Assembly: GCF_028473145.1 (NCBI RefSeq)
Contig: NZ_CP092370.1
Span: 2,666,001-2,730,000, forward strand
Origin: Flavobacterium sp. CBA20B-1
GTDB lineage: Bacteria; Bacteroidota; Bacteroidia; Flavobacteriales; Flavobacteriaceae
Direction: 5' to 3'
DNA length: 64,000 nucleotides
Below the pieces are notes generated by a model. The model ran no database searches. It was not told where the DNA came from and saw nothing but the letters and a program-made list of their open reading frames with translations. This document shows, in pieces, positions 1 through 7,694 of this stretch. The position numbers and the translations under genes are program-made. Every line of letters begins with the position of its first letter. Position 1 is the stretch's first letter.

Positions 1-5
1 AAATT

Positions 6-575
6 TTGTCAGATGCAGTATTAGTTCAACAATACGCTTCTGGAAATGAAATGGCTTTGGCGCAATTAATAGAGCGTCACAAATCACGCATATATAGTTT
101 TATTTTTTCAAAAGTAAAAGACCGAGATTTATCAGATGATATTTTTCAGGAAACCTTTATTAAAGTGATTAATACCATAAAAAAAGAAAATTATAACGAA
201 GAAGGAAAATTTTTACCTTGGGTAATGCGAATTGCGCACAACTTGATTATAGATCATTTTAGAAAACAATCTAAGGTGAAAATGCAGCGCGATCAAGAAG
301 AATATTCCATCTTTGGAAAAATGATTGACAATCAAATGAATATCGAAGCACAGATGATTGCAGGGCAAATTGAAGATGACTTGCACTTGTTGGTTTTGAA
401 ACTGCCAGAAGATCAGCAGGAAATTATTCGTTTGCGTTTATACGATGATTTAACTTTTAAAGAAATTGCCGAATTAAATGATATAAGCATCAACACTGCT
501 TTGGGCAGAATGCGTTATGCCATTATTAATCTGCGAAAAATGATAACCAACAAACAAATAATTTTAAACGATTAA
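6..575 (+). CDS. ECF-type RNA polymerase sigma factor (5' end possibly outside window)
   Basis: Sigma-70 family protein of about 189 residues. Region 2 spans roughly residues 22-90, with DDIFQETFIKV and the FLPWVMRIAHNLIIDHFRK stretch that contacts the -10 region. Region 4 spans about 132-182, with LPEDQQEIIRLRL and a helix-turn-helix containing SINTALGRMRYAI. The product would recruit core RNA polymerase to an alternative promoter set. The frame stays open to the window edge and the first usable start here is TTG, so the true start may be an ATG just outside. No anti-sigma gene follows; the next gene on this strand encodes a 47-residue peptide. Confidence 0.9.
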   Translation: MSDAVLVQQYASGNEMALAQLIERHKSRIYSFIFSKVKDRDLSDDIFQETFIKVINTIKKENYNEEGKFLPWVMRIAHNLIIDHFRKQSKVKMQRDQEEYSIFGKMIDNQMNIEAQMIAGQIEDDLHLLVLKLPEDQQEIIRLRLYDDLTFKEIAELNDISINTALGRMRYAIINLRKMITNKQIILND

Positions 576-625
576 ACAATAATAAATCTACTGTGGCGTT
601 ATATCATAAAAAATAAACCTTTTCT

Positions 626-769
626 ATGATAAAAAATTACAAAACCAACAGTAAACAAAAACCTAAACTTTTGCCTAAAACCAGTACTATTGACTTTATT
701 TTAAACTATTCAAAAAGTACAAAAGCGGTAAAAAAAGGATCATTTCATTTCATAACTTTTCAAAACTGA
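626..769 (+). CDS. small hypothetical protein, 47 aa, downstream of sigma factor
   Basis: This ATG-started frame of 47 codons ends in TGA just before a perfect terminator hairpin. It sits 50 bases after the sigma-factor stop on the same strand. The peptide is basic (11 Lys) with a central segment LPKTSTIDFILNYSKS. From memory, flavobacterial sigma-factor genes are often followed by a small protein with a similar PK-T-IxFxLNYSKxL core, which is why I call it real. Function is unknown; co-transcription with the sigma factor is inferred from spacing and the shared terminator. Confidence 0.6.
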   Translation: MIKNYKTNSKQKPKLLPKTSTIDFILNYSKSTKAVKKGSFHFITFQN

Positions 770-770
770 A

Positions 771-796
771 GAAAGGAACTGTAAAAAGTTCCTTTC
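771..796. terminator. bidirectional rho-independent terminator
   Basis: A perfect 10-bp stem (771-780 with 787-796) with a 6-base loop lies between the convergent small gene and nth. A-rich and T-rich flanks on either side let it serve both strands. Confidence 0.8.
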
Positions 797-797
797 T

Positions 798-1457
798 TTA
801 TTGTTTATAGATTTTAAGAAGCTCGTTAATGACCGATTTTTTGCCAATTTTTTGAGTAATAAGGTCTTTTTCCAATTTCCAACCGCGTGCTGGCGAATAT
901 TCGCGACCGTACCAAATCATTTGTAAATGCAGTTTATTCCAAGTATCTATTGGAAAAATTTTTTTAGCATCAATTTCGGTTTGCACTACATTTTTACCAG
1001 AACTTAAATTCCAACGATACATTAAGCGGTGAATATGCGTATCAACAGGAAAAGCAGGCACATTAAAAGCTTGCGACATGACTACCGAAGCTGTTTTATG
1101 CCCAACAGCAGGCAATAATTCTAAGGCGTTGATATCTGCCGGAACTTCGCCATTGTGTTGATCAATTAAAATTTTACTTAAACCATAAATACCTTTCGAT
1201 TTCATGGGAGACAAGCCACACGGACGGATAATGTCGGCAATTTCTTCCACCGAAAGTTTTACCATATCGTAGGGATTATCGGCTACAGCAAATAATTTTG
1301 GGGTAATTTGGTTCACGCGAACATCGGTGCATTGGGCTGATAACAAAACTGCAACCAATAAAGTATATGGATCTTTATGATCTAACGGAATAGGAACTTC
1401 TGGATACAACTTTTCTAATGTATCAATAACAAAAGCAACTTTTTCTTTTTTGGTCAT
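798..1457 (-). CDS. nth: endonuclease III (DNA glycosylase/AP lyase) without Fe-S cluster cysteines
   Basis: This 219-residue HhH-GPD base-excision-repair enzyme removes oxidised pyrimidines and cleaves AP sites. The helix-hairpin-helix LLPAVGHKTASVV carries the catalytic Lys, and FPVDTHIHR carries the catalytic Asp. E. coli Nth has four C-terminal Cys that bind a 4Fe-4S cluster. Here the C-terminal segment after MIWYGREYSPARGW has no cysteine, so the cluster is absent. The gene follows the DUF4919 gene with a 9-base gap and probably shares its mRNA. Confidence 0.93.
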   Translation of the reverse strand: MTKKEKVAFVIDTLEKLYPEVPIPLDHKDPYTLLVAVLLSAQCTDVRVNQITPKLFAVADNPYDMVKLSVEEIADIIRPCGLSPMKSKGIYGLSKILIDQHNGEVPADINALELLPAVGHKTASVVMSQAFNVPAFPVDTHIHRLMYRWNLSSGKNVVQTEIDAKKIFPIDTWNKLHLQMIWYGREYSPARGWKLEKDLITQKIGKKSVINELLKIYKQ

Positions 1458-1466
1458 AGGGGTAAA

Positions 1467-2225
1467 CTAATTGAACATTTTTGCATATAATTCAAACAAA
1501 CGCGTAACATCAAAATACAAACCTTTTAATTTTCCGTTTTCGGCTATTTTTTCTTCCGTCGATTCTTCATCAATATTTTCATCTGCATTAGAGGCTGTAT
1601 TTGTATGTTTTATGGTTAAAAGATCATACGATCTGCCCTCATCATCTCTTAATAATTGCTGACCACTGACCGGGAATTCTAAAATATTCATCATATAATA
1701 TTCATGCGAAGTGGAAATAACATCCATTGCAGTAGCTTGTGAAAAACCGTTGCCAGTTTCAAGCATTGCACCTAATAATTTATCAAATAAATTGGATAGC
1801 TTTATATTTTTTTCCGAATCTCCGGTGTAATGATAAGCAGCTATTAACGCATCAAAAACGTTTAAATCTATAAATAAATCGTTCTTTAAAACTTTTTCAT
1901 TATACTTGGCAATCTCTTTCCATTGTTCAGTTGAGATATTTTCTGAATTATAATAGCCACTAATTTTTTCATCAATAGTATGTCTTCTGTTGACATTGTA
2001 ATCGTTTTGTATAGTACTTCCGTAATATAAGTGATGAAAATCATCTATTGTTAAAGTGGTATCTAAAGCGATAAAACGCTCTTTCAAATGCTCAAAAAAA
2101 TACGGACTTTTTTTGTTGGTGATTTCTTTTTCAATGGCTTTATAATCTACATTTCTTGTAGCATTTGAAACTTGTGCAATGCTGTTTAAAGAAAATAATA
2201 AGGTAACTAGTGTAAATATTTTCAT
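1467..2225 (-). CDS. DUF4919 family protein with signal peptide
   Basis: Predicted 252-residue exported protein. The start at 2225 is chosen because MKIFTLVTLLFSLNSIAQ is a clean signal peptide; the longer frame would run across the start of the divergent bcp gene. The early motif with YKAIEKEITNKKSPYFFEHL and the DDFHHLYYGS segment match the DUF4919 family as I know it from Flavobacteria. No catalytic function is known. It lies directly upstream of nth on the same strand and shares a 47-bp divergent intergenic region with bcp. Confidence 0.8.
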   Translation of the reverse strand: MKIFTLVTLLFSLNSIAQVSNATRNVDYKAIEKEITNKKSPYFFEHLKERFIALDTTLTIDDFHHLYYGSTIQNDYNVNRRHTIDEKISGYYNSENISTEQWKEIAKYNEKVLKNDLFIDLNVFDALIAAYHYTGDSEKNIKLSNLFDKLLGAMLETGNGFSQATAMDVISTSHEYYMMNILEFPVSGQQLLRDDEGRSYDLLTIKHTNTASNADENIDEESTEEKIAENGKLKGLYFDVTRLFELYAKMFN

Positions 2226-2272
2226 GTTTGTAAGGAATTTATTAGATTTAACAAATAAACAAAAAAAAAATA

Positions 2273-2725
2273 ATGAATACAATAAAAATAGGCGACAAGG
2301 CTCCTGACTTTTCAGGTGTCGATCAAAACGGATCCATCGTAACATTAAATGATTTCAAAGGAAAAAAAATAGTTTTGTTTTTTTATCCAAAAGCTTCAAC
2401 TCCTGGTTGCACAGCCGAAGCGTGTGATTTACAAAACAATATAGACCGTTTTATTGCTCAAAATTATCAAGTGATTGGCGTGAGTGCCGATTCGCAAAAA
2501 CGACAGTTAAATTTCGCTACAAAAAATAAGCTGCAATATCCGCTATTGGCCGATGAAGATAAAGAGATTATCAATGCTTATGGCGTTTGGGGACCGAAAA
2601 AGTTTATGGGTAAAGAGTTCGACGGCATTCACAGAACTACTTTTATTATAGATGAGAAGGGCATTGTGGAAGATATTATTTATAAAGTAAAAACAAAAGA
2701 ACATACCCAGCAAATATTAAAATAA
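2273..2725 (+). CDS. bcp: thioredoxin-dependent thiol peroxidase (Bcp/PrxQ)
   Basis: This 150-residue peroxiredoxin reduces H2O2 and organic hydroperoxides in the cytoplasm using thioredoxin. The signature STPGCTAEACDLQ gives the peroxidatic Cys46 and a second Cys51 five residues on, the intrahelical resolving pair of the atypical 2-Cys PrxQ class. There is no signal peptide. It is divergent from the DUF4919 gene and closed by its own terminator. Confidence 0.95.
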   Translation: MNTIKIGDKAPDFSGVDQNGSIVTLNDFKGKKIVLFFYPKASTPGCTAEACDLQNNIDRFIAQNYQVIGVSADSQKRQLNFATKNKLQYPLLADEDKEIINAYGVWGPKKFMGKEFDGIHRTTFIIDEKGIVEDIIYKVKTKEHTQQILK

Positions 2726-2755
2726 AGCGTTTATTAAACGCTTTATTTTAAGTTT
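2723..2755 (+). terminator. rho-independent terminator of bcp
   Basis: Perfect stem 2724-2732 with 2736-2744, a 3-base loop and a T-rich tail, starting inside the bcp stop codon. Confidence 0.75.
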
Positions 2756-3410
2756 ATTTTCTGTTTAAATCTGTGATTAATAACGGATTATCTTCTTTTA
2801 ATTTGTTGATTAATTTTTCAACCTCGCTTCGTGCGGAATGCGCTTTTAAATGCTCTAATTCTTTTTTGGTAGTTCCTACGATTTGTAAAAACGAAACTTC
2901 GCCATGCGGAGTGTTGATTTTTCCCAATTCGGGGTCTAAGGTAAAAACCAAACCCACAATTTCGGTTTCGGTATTTGCTCTAATAGGGCCATTTGTGGGT
3001 ATATATTGATTTTCTTCAAACCAATTACCCGATTGAAAAACATAACGCGCCAAGTTGTTCATCAAACCAATCACCCAAGTAGGTTCATCTATATCACCTT
3101 CAAAAGGTTTTAGTCTAAAAGTAAACTCAAATCCCCATTTGCTGAATTCTCCGTTTAAAGCTTCTTCGTTATAATAAAGCTCCGACATTCCGTAGCTCAC
3201 CAAATGTTTGTGAGGAGTTTGTTTGTTGGTATTGTATATACTTGCCCCATCGATAGGATCGGTGCCGCCTACCATAAAGTGAATGCCGCACAATGGTCCA
3301 TAATGCTTAGGTTCTTGTTGGGGATAAAGCTTTTCTAATTGCTCATCTATTTGCAACCATCCCACAGCATCTTCTTCGGTGTATTTTTTTTGATATTCTT
3401 CTTTTATCAT
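2754..3410 (-). CDS. suppressor-of-fused (SUFU) domain protein
   Basis: This 218-residue cytoplasmic protein is a single SUFU domain. Supporting segments are the early HYGPLCGIHFMVGGTDPIDG, the central SYGMSELYYNEE and WGFEFTFRLKP, and a late LQIVGTTKKELE. SUFU was first described in animal Hedgehog signalling. Bacterial members are common but their role is largely unknown; some occur as immunity proteins in toxin systems. No toxin gene is adjacent here. It is the first of three minus-strand genes in a row but is separated from the esterase by 28 bp. Confidence 0.85.
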   Translation of the reverse strand: MIKEEYQKKYTEEDAVGWLQIDEQLEKLYPQQEPKHYGPLCGIHFMVGGTDPIDGASIYNTNKQTPHKHLVSYGMSELYYNEEALNGEFSKWGFEFTFRLKPFEGDIDEPTWVIGLMNNLARYVFQSGNWFEENQYIPTNGPIRANTETEIVGLVFTLDPELGKINTPHGEVSFLQIVGTTKKELEHLKAHSARSEVEKLINKLKEDNPLLITDLNRK

Positions 3411-3438
3411 CGTTCTATTCTAAATTATTCTACTTCGA

Positions 3439-4254
3439 TTATTCGTTGCCCAAAGTCCAAATTAAGGCTTTTTCCTTTGTAGCTCTAAAAATAGTGGTGT
3501 GTTTTTCTTTAGGTTCGTCTGCATAGTTCCATTTTAAATTAGTTCGATTTTCCGTTTTTAGAATCTCAGCTAATTCATTGGTATAGGGTGAAATATCAGT
3601 AGCGCTAGAGCCTGCAAACCACAGTTTTTTCTCGCTATCAGCTGGGATTTTCGTTAGATGTTCTTTCGCCGTTTTTACCAAATAGTGGTCGTTCCACCAT
3701 AAAGATGGATCAAATGCAATGTAATAATCAAATAGTTCTGGTTCTAGAAAAAAAGTTTCCATTACAAAAAGCCCTGATAACGATTCTCCCAAAATACCTT
3801 TTTTGCCCGATGTGCGGTATTTTTTTTCAATCTCGGGAAATAATTCATCACTAATAAAAGCTCGGAATTTTTCCGAACCACCCACCACCGGAGCCACTTC
3901 TTTGTCTTTTTCAACTTCAGTAACACCAGATAAATCTCTTCGGCGCTCCGTATTTTCAATTCCAACTAAAATCATAGGCGGTATTTTTTTAGATTGGATG
4001 AGTTTTGCAAAAGTGTTGACAATATGCGGAAAATCTTCTTTTATGCCACCATCTGCCATATACATTACTGGTAAACTGTCTTTGGATTGACTGTAACCTT
4101 CGGGTGTCCAAACATTAATTATTCTTTTCTCGTTTACACTTTTAGACTGAATTTCGATGGTTTCATGTGCTGGAATTGGGTCGTTTGGTTGCGTAGTTTT
4201 TGAACAACTACAAAAAAGAGCAACAATTATAAATAGGAAATAAATTTTGTTCAT
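3439..4254 (-). CDS. lipoprotein esterase (putative esterase, alpha/beta hydrolase)
   Basis: Predicted 271-residue lipoprotein: the N-terminus MNKIYFLFIIVALFCSCSK ends in a lipobox with the lipidated Cys at 17 (or 15). The hydrolase fold shows the nucleophile elbow GESLSG around Ser158 and the early LPVMYMADGG strand, typical of the esterase D / enterochelin-esterase-like family. The probable catalytic His lies near the C-terminus in KHTTIFRATK. The substrate is unknown. Its start is one base from the stop of the upstream VanW gene, so the two form an operon. Confidence 0.82.
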   Translation of the reverse strand: MNKIYFLFIIVALFCSCSKTTQPNDPIPAHETIEIQSKSVNEKRIINVWTPEGYSQSKDSLPVMYMADGGIKEDFPHIVNTFAKLIQSKKIPPMILVGIENTERRRDLSGVTEVEKDKEVAPVVGGSEKFRAFISDELFPEIEKKYRTSGKKGILGESLSGLFVMETFFLEPELFDYYIAFDPSLWWNDHYLVKTAKEHLTKIPADSEKKLWFAGSSATDISPYTNELAEILKTENRTNLKWNYADEPKEKHTTIFRATKEKALIWTLGNE

Positions 4255-4255
4255 T

Positions 4256-5086
4256 TTAGCTGTTTTTTAAGTTAGTGTCGATATAATTTTCAGGTTGATA
4301 AGTCACTCGGGCATAATTTTTCTTGAGAAGTTCATTTTTCAAACAATTTCCTGTTTTTTTATCAATTACCTTTCTCCAAATTTCATTTTGACGAAAAAAA
4401 AGACTTTCTTTTTTTAAGAACTGATGATTTTTTTCAAATATATGATACGATACACCCAAAGGATTTTTAGCTTTTAGTTCACCTTCCAAATGCGTGCTTG
4501 TAAGCCAAAGATTTAATTGAAATGTATTATCAGTATTGTTTTTTATTTGTAAGTCAACATAATTATAGAAAATTGCGGCACCACTTCCAAAGGGCAAAAC
4601 CCTTCCTTCATCGGGAAAGGGGTCAAACGAATGATTAGAACGCTCTGTAACTGTTAACGGACTGTGCATTGCCAACCAATGAATCATATTTGCTATTTGA
4701 CAAATACCGCCGCCAATTCCTGCTCTCGCCTTTCCGAAAGAAAGTTCCATACCCAATAAATAGCCTTTTTTTTTTGTTGGTAAGCCCACCAATTTGCAAA
4801 AAGAGAACGTTTCTCCGGGCTTAATCACCACACCATTTAATTGTTTTAGAGCAATTCTTAAATTAGTAACTTTGTTTATTTGAAGCTCTTGATTTCCGTC
4901 ACCCAGCTTTCGCAACAATACCGATTGATGTTTTTTTACTCTTTGAAAAGAGGAATCAATAGGTTTTAATTTAGAATAGGTATTACCGCTACAAAACCAT
5001 TCAGCTTTGCGTTTTAAACGTCTAGTCCAAACTGCCAAAAAATATAAAATAGGATGCCTTTGGCTTAATAACTTTCTTTGTTTCAA
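4256..5086 (-). CDS. VanW family protein
   Basis: This 276-residue protein contains a VanW-like domain. The GVVIKPGETFSFCKLVGLP segment, the RAGIGGGICQIANMIHWLA core and the SFDPFPDEGRVLPFGSGAAI loop are characteristic. VanW was named from vancomycin-resistance clusters but has no established biochemical role, and no van ligase or dehydrogenase genes are nearby, so resistance should not be inferred. The C-terminal half is lineage-specific. It is upstream of, and nearly touching, the esterase gene. Confidence 0.85.
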   Translation of the reverse strand: MKQRKLLSQRHPILYFLAVWTRRLKRKAEWFCSGNTYSKLKPIDSSFQRVKKHQSVLLRKLGDGNQELQINKVTNLRIALKQLNGVVIKPGETFSFCKLVGLPTKKKGYLLGMELSFGKARAGIGGGICQIANMIHWLAMHSPLTVTERSNHSFDPFPDEGRVLPFGSGAAIFYNYVDLQIKNNTDNTFQLNLWLTSTHLEGELKAKNPLGVSYHIFEKNHQFLKKESLFFRQNEIWRKVIDKKTGNCLKNELLKKNYARVTYQPENYIDTNLKNS

Positions 5087-5159
5087 AGCGCTTTTTTAAT
5101 TAAGTCAATCAAATTTAAGGAATTAAATTAATTTTTTTTAAAAAATTTTAGGAGAGTTT

Positions 5160-5411
5160 CTACTTCATCCACATAAATACAATTAATGCAATACAAACAG
5201 CAATCTGAAAATAATTCATGTATGCTTGAATGTAGGTTTTTCTTTTTAAAAATTTGCTGACATATCCACTTAAAACTGCGATGAAACATAATACAAGAAA
5301 GGCTTGTATCATAAAAATACTGCCTAATGTATAAACTTGCATCTTGATGTTTCCCAATTCGGGATGCAAAAACGAAGGGAATAGTGACAAAAAGATTAAA
5401 TCTAAAAGCTG
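5160..5411 (-). pseudogene. C-terminal remnant of a LysE-family amino-acid exporter
   Basis: The minus frame ending at 5160 encodes two hydrophobic helices after an IFLSLFPSFLHPELG-type segment. The pattern resembles the last 80 or so residues of LysE/RhtB translocators: a PxFL motif, a helix, a basic KFLKRK turn and a last helix. The N-terminal 120 or so residues are missing. Upstream the frame runs into unrelated sequence containing a terminator-like hairpin. It is most likely a 3' fragment left by deletion; a novel small two-helix protein is the alternative. Confidence 0.55.
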
Positions 5412-5447
5412 TGCTAAGTCTCCCGACTTTGAGCAACAATAAAAACC

Positions 5448-5479
5448 AACAGCCTCTTTACACACGTATTGAGGCTGTT
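5448..5479. terminator. hairpin, terminator-like, beside LysE remnant
   Basis: Perfect 9-bp GC-containing stem (5448-5456 with 5471-5479) with a 14-base loop. T-rich flanks lie on both strands. It may be the orphan terminator of a deleted gene. Confidence 0.5.
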
Positions 5480-5507
5480 TTGTTATATAACTTTGTGGTA
5501 AAAGCAA

Positions 5508-5533
5508 AACGCCAGACTTTGTAGCTTGGCGTT
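5508..5533. terminator. second hairpin upstream of queE
   Basis: A 7-bp stem (5508-5514 with 5527-5533) is followed by T-rich sequence. Together with the hairpin at 5448 it forms a pair of stem-loops in the decayed region. Confidence 0.4.
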
Positions 5534-5587
5534 GTTTAGTTTTATAGATTCCAAGAGCGCATTTATAAAGATTTGTGATAACTATCG

Positions 5588-5595
5588 TATCTTTG
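5588..5595 (+). promoter_or_regulatory. -7 promoter box of queE
   Basis: TATCTTTG matches the Bacteroidetes TAnnTTTG consensus and lies 11 bases before the queE ATG. This implies a very short leader. No clear -33 TTG is seen. Confidence 0.5.
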
Positions 5596-5606
5596 CAAAA
5601 AAAAGA

Positions 5607-6224
5607 ATGACAGCAACAGAAAAAATCGTTGAAAAATTACCTTTAATGGAAGCATTTTACACCATTCAAGGTGAAGGTTTTTATACCGGTCATGCCGCAT
5701 ATTTTATACGTTTGGCAGGATGCGATGTGGGCTGTCATTGGTGTGATGTGAAAGAAAGCTGGGATGAAAACCTGCATCCTAAAATTTCGGTAAGCGATAT
5801 TGTGTCGAAAGCTCAAGAAAATGGAAATTTGGTTGTAATCACAGGTGGCGAACCGCTAATGTGGAATTTAGATCATCTTACATCAAAGTTAAAAGAAAAG
5901 GGAATTCAAACAAATATAGAAACATCGGGCGCTTATGAGCTTTCGGGTTTTTGGGATTGGATTTGCTTATCGCCAAAGAAAAAGAAATTGCCCACGCAAA
6001 GTGTGTACGATGCTGCCAATGAGCTAAAATGCATCATTTACAACCACCACGATTTTATTTTTGCCGAAGAACAAGCTGCAAAAGTGAATAAAAACGCCAA
6101 GCTGTATTTGCAAGTAGAGTGGAGTAAGAAGGCAGAAATGCTTCCAACGCTTATAGAATATGTAAAAAAAAATCCAAAATGGGCTATTTCTACACAAACA
6201 CATAAATATTTGGATATTCCGTAG
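5607..6224 (+). CDS. queE: 7-carboxy-7-deazaguanine synthase (radical SAM)
   Basis: This 205-residue radical SAM enzyme converts 6-carboxytetrahydropterin to 7-carboxy-7-deazaguanine in queuosine biosynthesis. The start at 5607 is chosen because the family begins close to the MEAFYTIQGEGFYTG motif, and the longer frame would overlap the promoter and the hairpins. The cluster motif C39-x3-C43-x2-C46 (GCDVGCHWCD) binds the 4Fe-4S, and VVITGGEPLMW is the SAM-binding GGE motif. No other queuosine genes are present in the window. Confidence 0.93.
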   Translation: MTATEKIVEKLPLMEAFYTIQGEGFYTGHAAYFIRLAGCDVGCHWCDVKESWDENLHPKISVSDIVSKAQENGNLVVITGGEPLMWNLDHLTSKLKEKGIQTNIETSGAYELSGFWDWICLSPKKKKLPTQSVYDAANELKCIIYNHHDFIFAEEQAAKVNKNAKLYLQVEWSKKAEMLPTLIEYVKKNPKWAISTQTHKYLDIP

Positions 6225-6255
6225 AAAATGATAATTTTACTGTAAAAAAAGAGGT

Positions 6256-6651
6256 ATGAAAAAAATTGTTGTAGTATTGTTTTTAACCGTTTTTACAAAC
6301 ACATTTGCCCAAGCTAATAAAGCCGATGTATTAAAATTGGTTGAACTTTCTGGTGAAGTAAAAGAGTTTTACAATATTGCCGATGAAATTTCTAAACAAC
6401 TTTCTGTAACTAATAGAGAAAGTTTTAAAAAAGACATGGAACCGCTTATTGCCAAACAAAAAAGGAACTTAATTGCCTATTATTCGCAAAACTTATCGCA
6501 AAGCGAAGTGGAAAATTTGATTGAATTTTATCAAACACCATTGGCAAAAAAATTCATGATGGTAAAAAGCAATTATGCTGTTGTTTTAAGCAATCGGTCG
6601 GAGGCTTTTAAAGCCGAAATTCAAGGTATTATTATGAAATATATGATGTAA
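6256..6651 (+). CDS. DUF2059 domain exported protein
   Basis: This 131-residue protein starts with the signal peptide MKKIVVVLFLTVFTNTFAQ. The rest is helical and contains the DUF2059 hallmark LIEFYQTPLAKKFM near residues 85-100. Family function is unknown. It lies 31 bp after queE on the same strand and ends in its own terminator. Confidence 0.82.
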   Translation: MKKIVVVLFLTVFTNTFAQANKADVLKLVELSGEVKEFYNIADEISKQLSVTNRESFKKDMEPLIAKQKRNLIAYYSQNLSQSEVENLIEFYQTPLAKKFMMVKSNYAVVLSNRSEAFKAEIQGIIMKYMM

Positions 6652-6656
6652 AAAAA

Positions 6657-6676
6657 AGAGAAGCAAGGGCTTCTCT
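6657..6676 (+). terminator. rho-independent terminator of the DUF2059 gene
   Basis: 8-bp stem 6657-6664 with 6669-6676, a 4-base loop and a run of T. Confidence 0.8.
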
Positions 6677-6726
6677 TTTTTGTTGGCTAAAGATCAGAAA
6701 CTTTAAGTTTGTAAAATTTTATTATC

Positions 6727-6763
6727 CACAGATTTTAAGATGAAAAGGATTTTTCAATCTGTG
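6727..6763. repeat. interspersed inverted repeat, CACAGATT type
   Basis: CACAGATT at 6727-6734 is mirrored by AATCTGTG at 6756-6763, followed by a second degenerate half (TTTGTGAAAT). A related pair, CACAGATG / CATCTGTG, flanks 56273-56375. It may be a degenerate copy of an intergenic repeat family. Confidence 0.4.
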
Positions 6764-6806
6764 AAAATTTGTGAAATTCCTAGTTATAGTAAAAATTCTT
6801 GATGGT

Positions 6807-7517
6807 TTATTTTGTAATTCTAGCCAAATAATCAAAATTAGATCCTTCTAAAATCAATTCACATTTTAAGTTTTGTGCCATACAAGCATTTTGCAGCGTA
6901 TTAAAATCTAAATAAAGCCAATTGAAAGGTTCTTCTTTTTTGCCTTTGTATGATATGTTAAATGTAAGCTCGCCATAATAATCACCATACATCGGAATCC
7001 ATTTTCCGCCGTCTTCGTCTTCATCAAACATATAAATGATATCCGAACTGTCTATTAAAAGTTGTCCGTTATCGGTTAATAATTTTTTTAATTTAGAAAG
7101 ATATTGATCGATATTTTTCAATTTACCAAAGATTCCGGTTCCATTCATCAAAAGCAGAATAGTATCAAATTGTTCCGATTCATTCATCTGTAAAATATCC
7201 ATCTGTACAGCATTTTCAACCCCTCGAATTTTACAGGTTTCCACAGCATTTGCAGATATATCAATTGCCAAAACATTGCATCCCTTTTCCTGCAAATACA
7301 GTGCATGGCTTCCGGCACCACAGCCAACATCTAGCACTTTTCCTTTACAAAGCTTTAATGCTTTTTGTTCGATTTTTGGCATATCATTGAATGATCGAAA
7401 AAGATACGAAATATCCATTTCATCGGCTTCGCTGATATTGGTTTCGGTGACTATATTTTCGGGCTGATTATTTTGCACATAATCCAGCATGGCTTTGCCA
7501 AAAAGGTCTTTAAACAT
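6807..7517 (-). CDS. class I SAM-dependent methyltransferase
   Basis: The protein is 236 residues from the chosen start (MFKDLFGKAMLDY). The longer frame adds a Cys-rich stretch unlikely to be translated. Motif I VLDVGCGAGSHALYLQEKG, an acidic end of strand 2 (VLAIDIS) and a post-motif FDTILLLMNGTGIFG define a Rossmann-fold methyltransferase. The substrate cannot be told. It is a single gene convergent with the DUF2059 gene and divergent from the cysteine-cluster gene. Confidence 0.85.
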   Translation of the reverse strand: MFKDLFGKAMLDYVQNNQPENIVTETNISEADEMDISYLFRSFNDMPKIEQKALKLCKGKVLDVGCGAGSHALYLQEKGCNVLAIDISANAVETCKIRGVENAVQMDILQMNESEQFDTILLLMNGTGIFGKLKNIDQYLSKLKKLLTDNGQLLIDSSDIIYMFDEDEDGGKWIPMYGDYYGELTFNISYKGKKEEPFNWLYLDFNTLQNACMAQNLKCELILEGSNFDYLARITK

Positions 7518-7671
7518 ATAATTATTTTTTTTGCAACCACATAATAACATACATTTTCTGATTCTATTTTTGTTGAAAACATAATGAATTATTAAAAAGC
7601 TATGTACTCATTAAGTAAAAGCAATGAAATTCTACGTGGTTAAAAGTTTAAATGTCGGTATTTATTTTTTG

Positions 7672-7679
7672 TAATTTTG
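7672..7679 (+). promoter_or_regulatory. -7 promoter box of the YkgJ-type gene
   Basis: TAATTTTG fits TAnnTTTG, 15 bases before the ATG at 7695. Confidence 0.5.
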
Positions 7680-7694
7680 CATTTTAAAATTGCA

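Noticed and set aside
4256..5086. VanW gene as evidence of a vancomycin-resistance cluster
   Set aside because: No D-Ala-D-Lac ligase, VanH or VanX homologue is near, and VanW domains are widespread outside resistance loci.
5128..5439. 103-codon minus frame overlapping the LysE remnant
   Set aside because: Composition is not protein-like, and the alternative frame shows the transporter-like helices.
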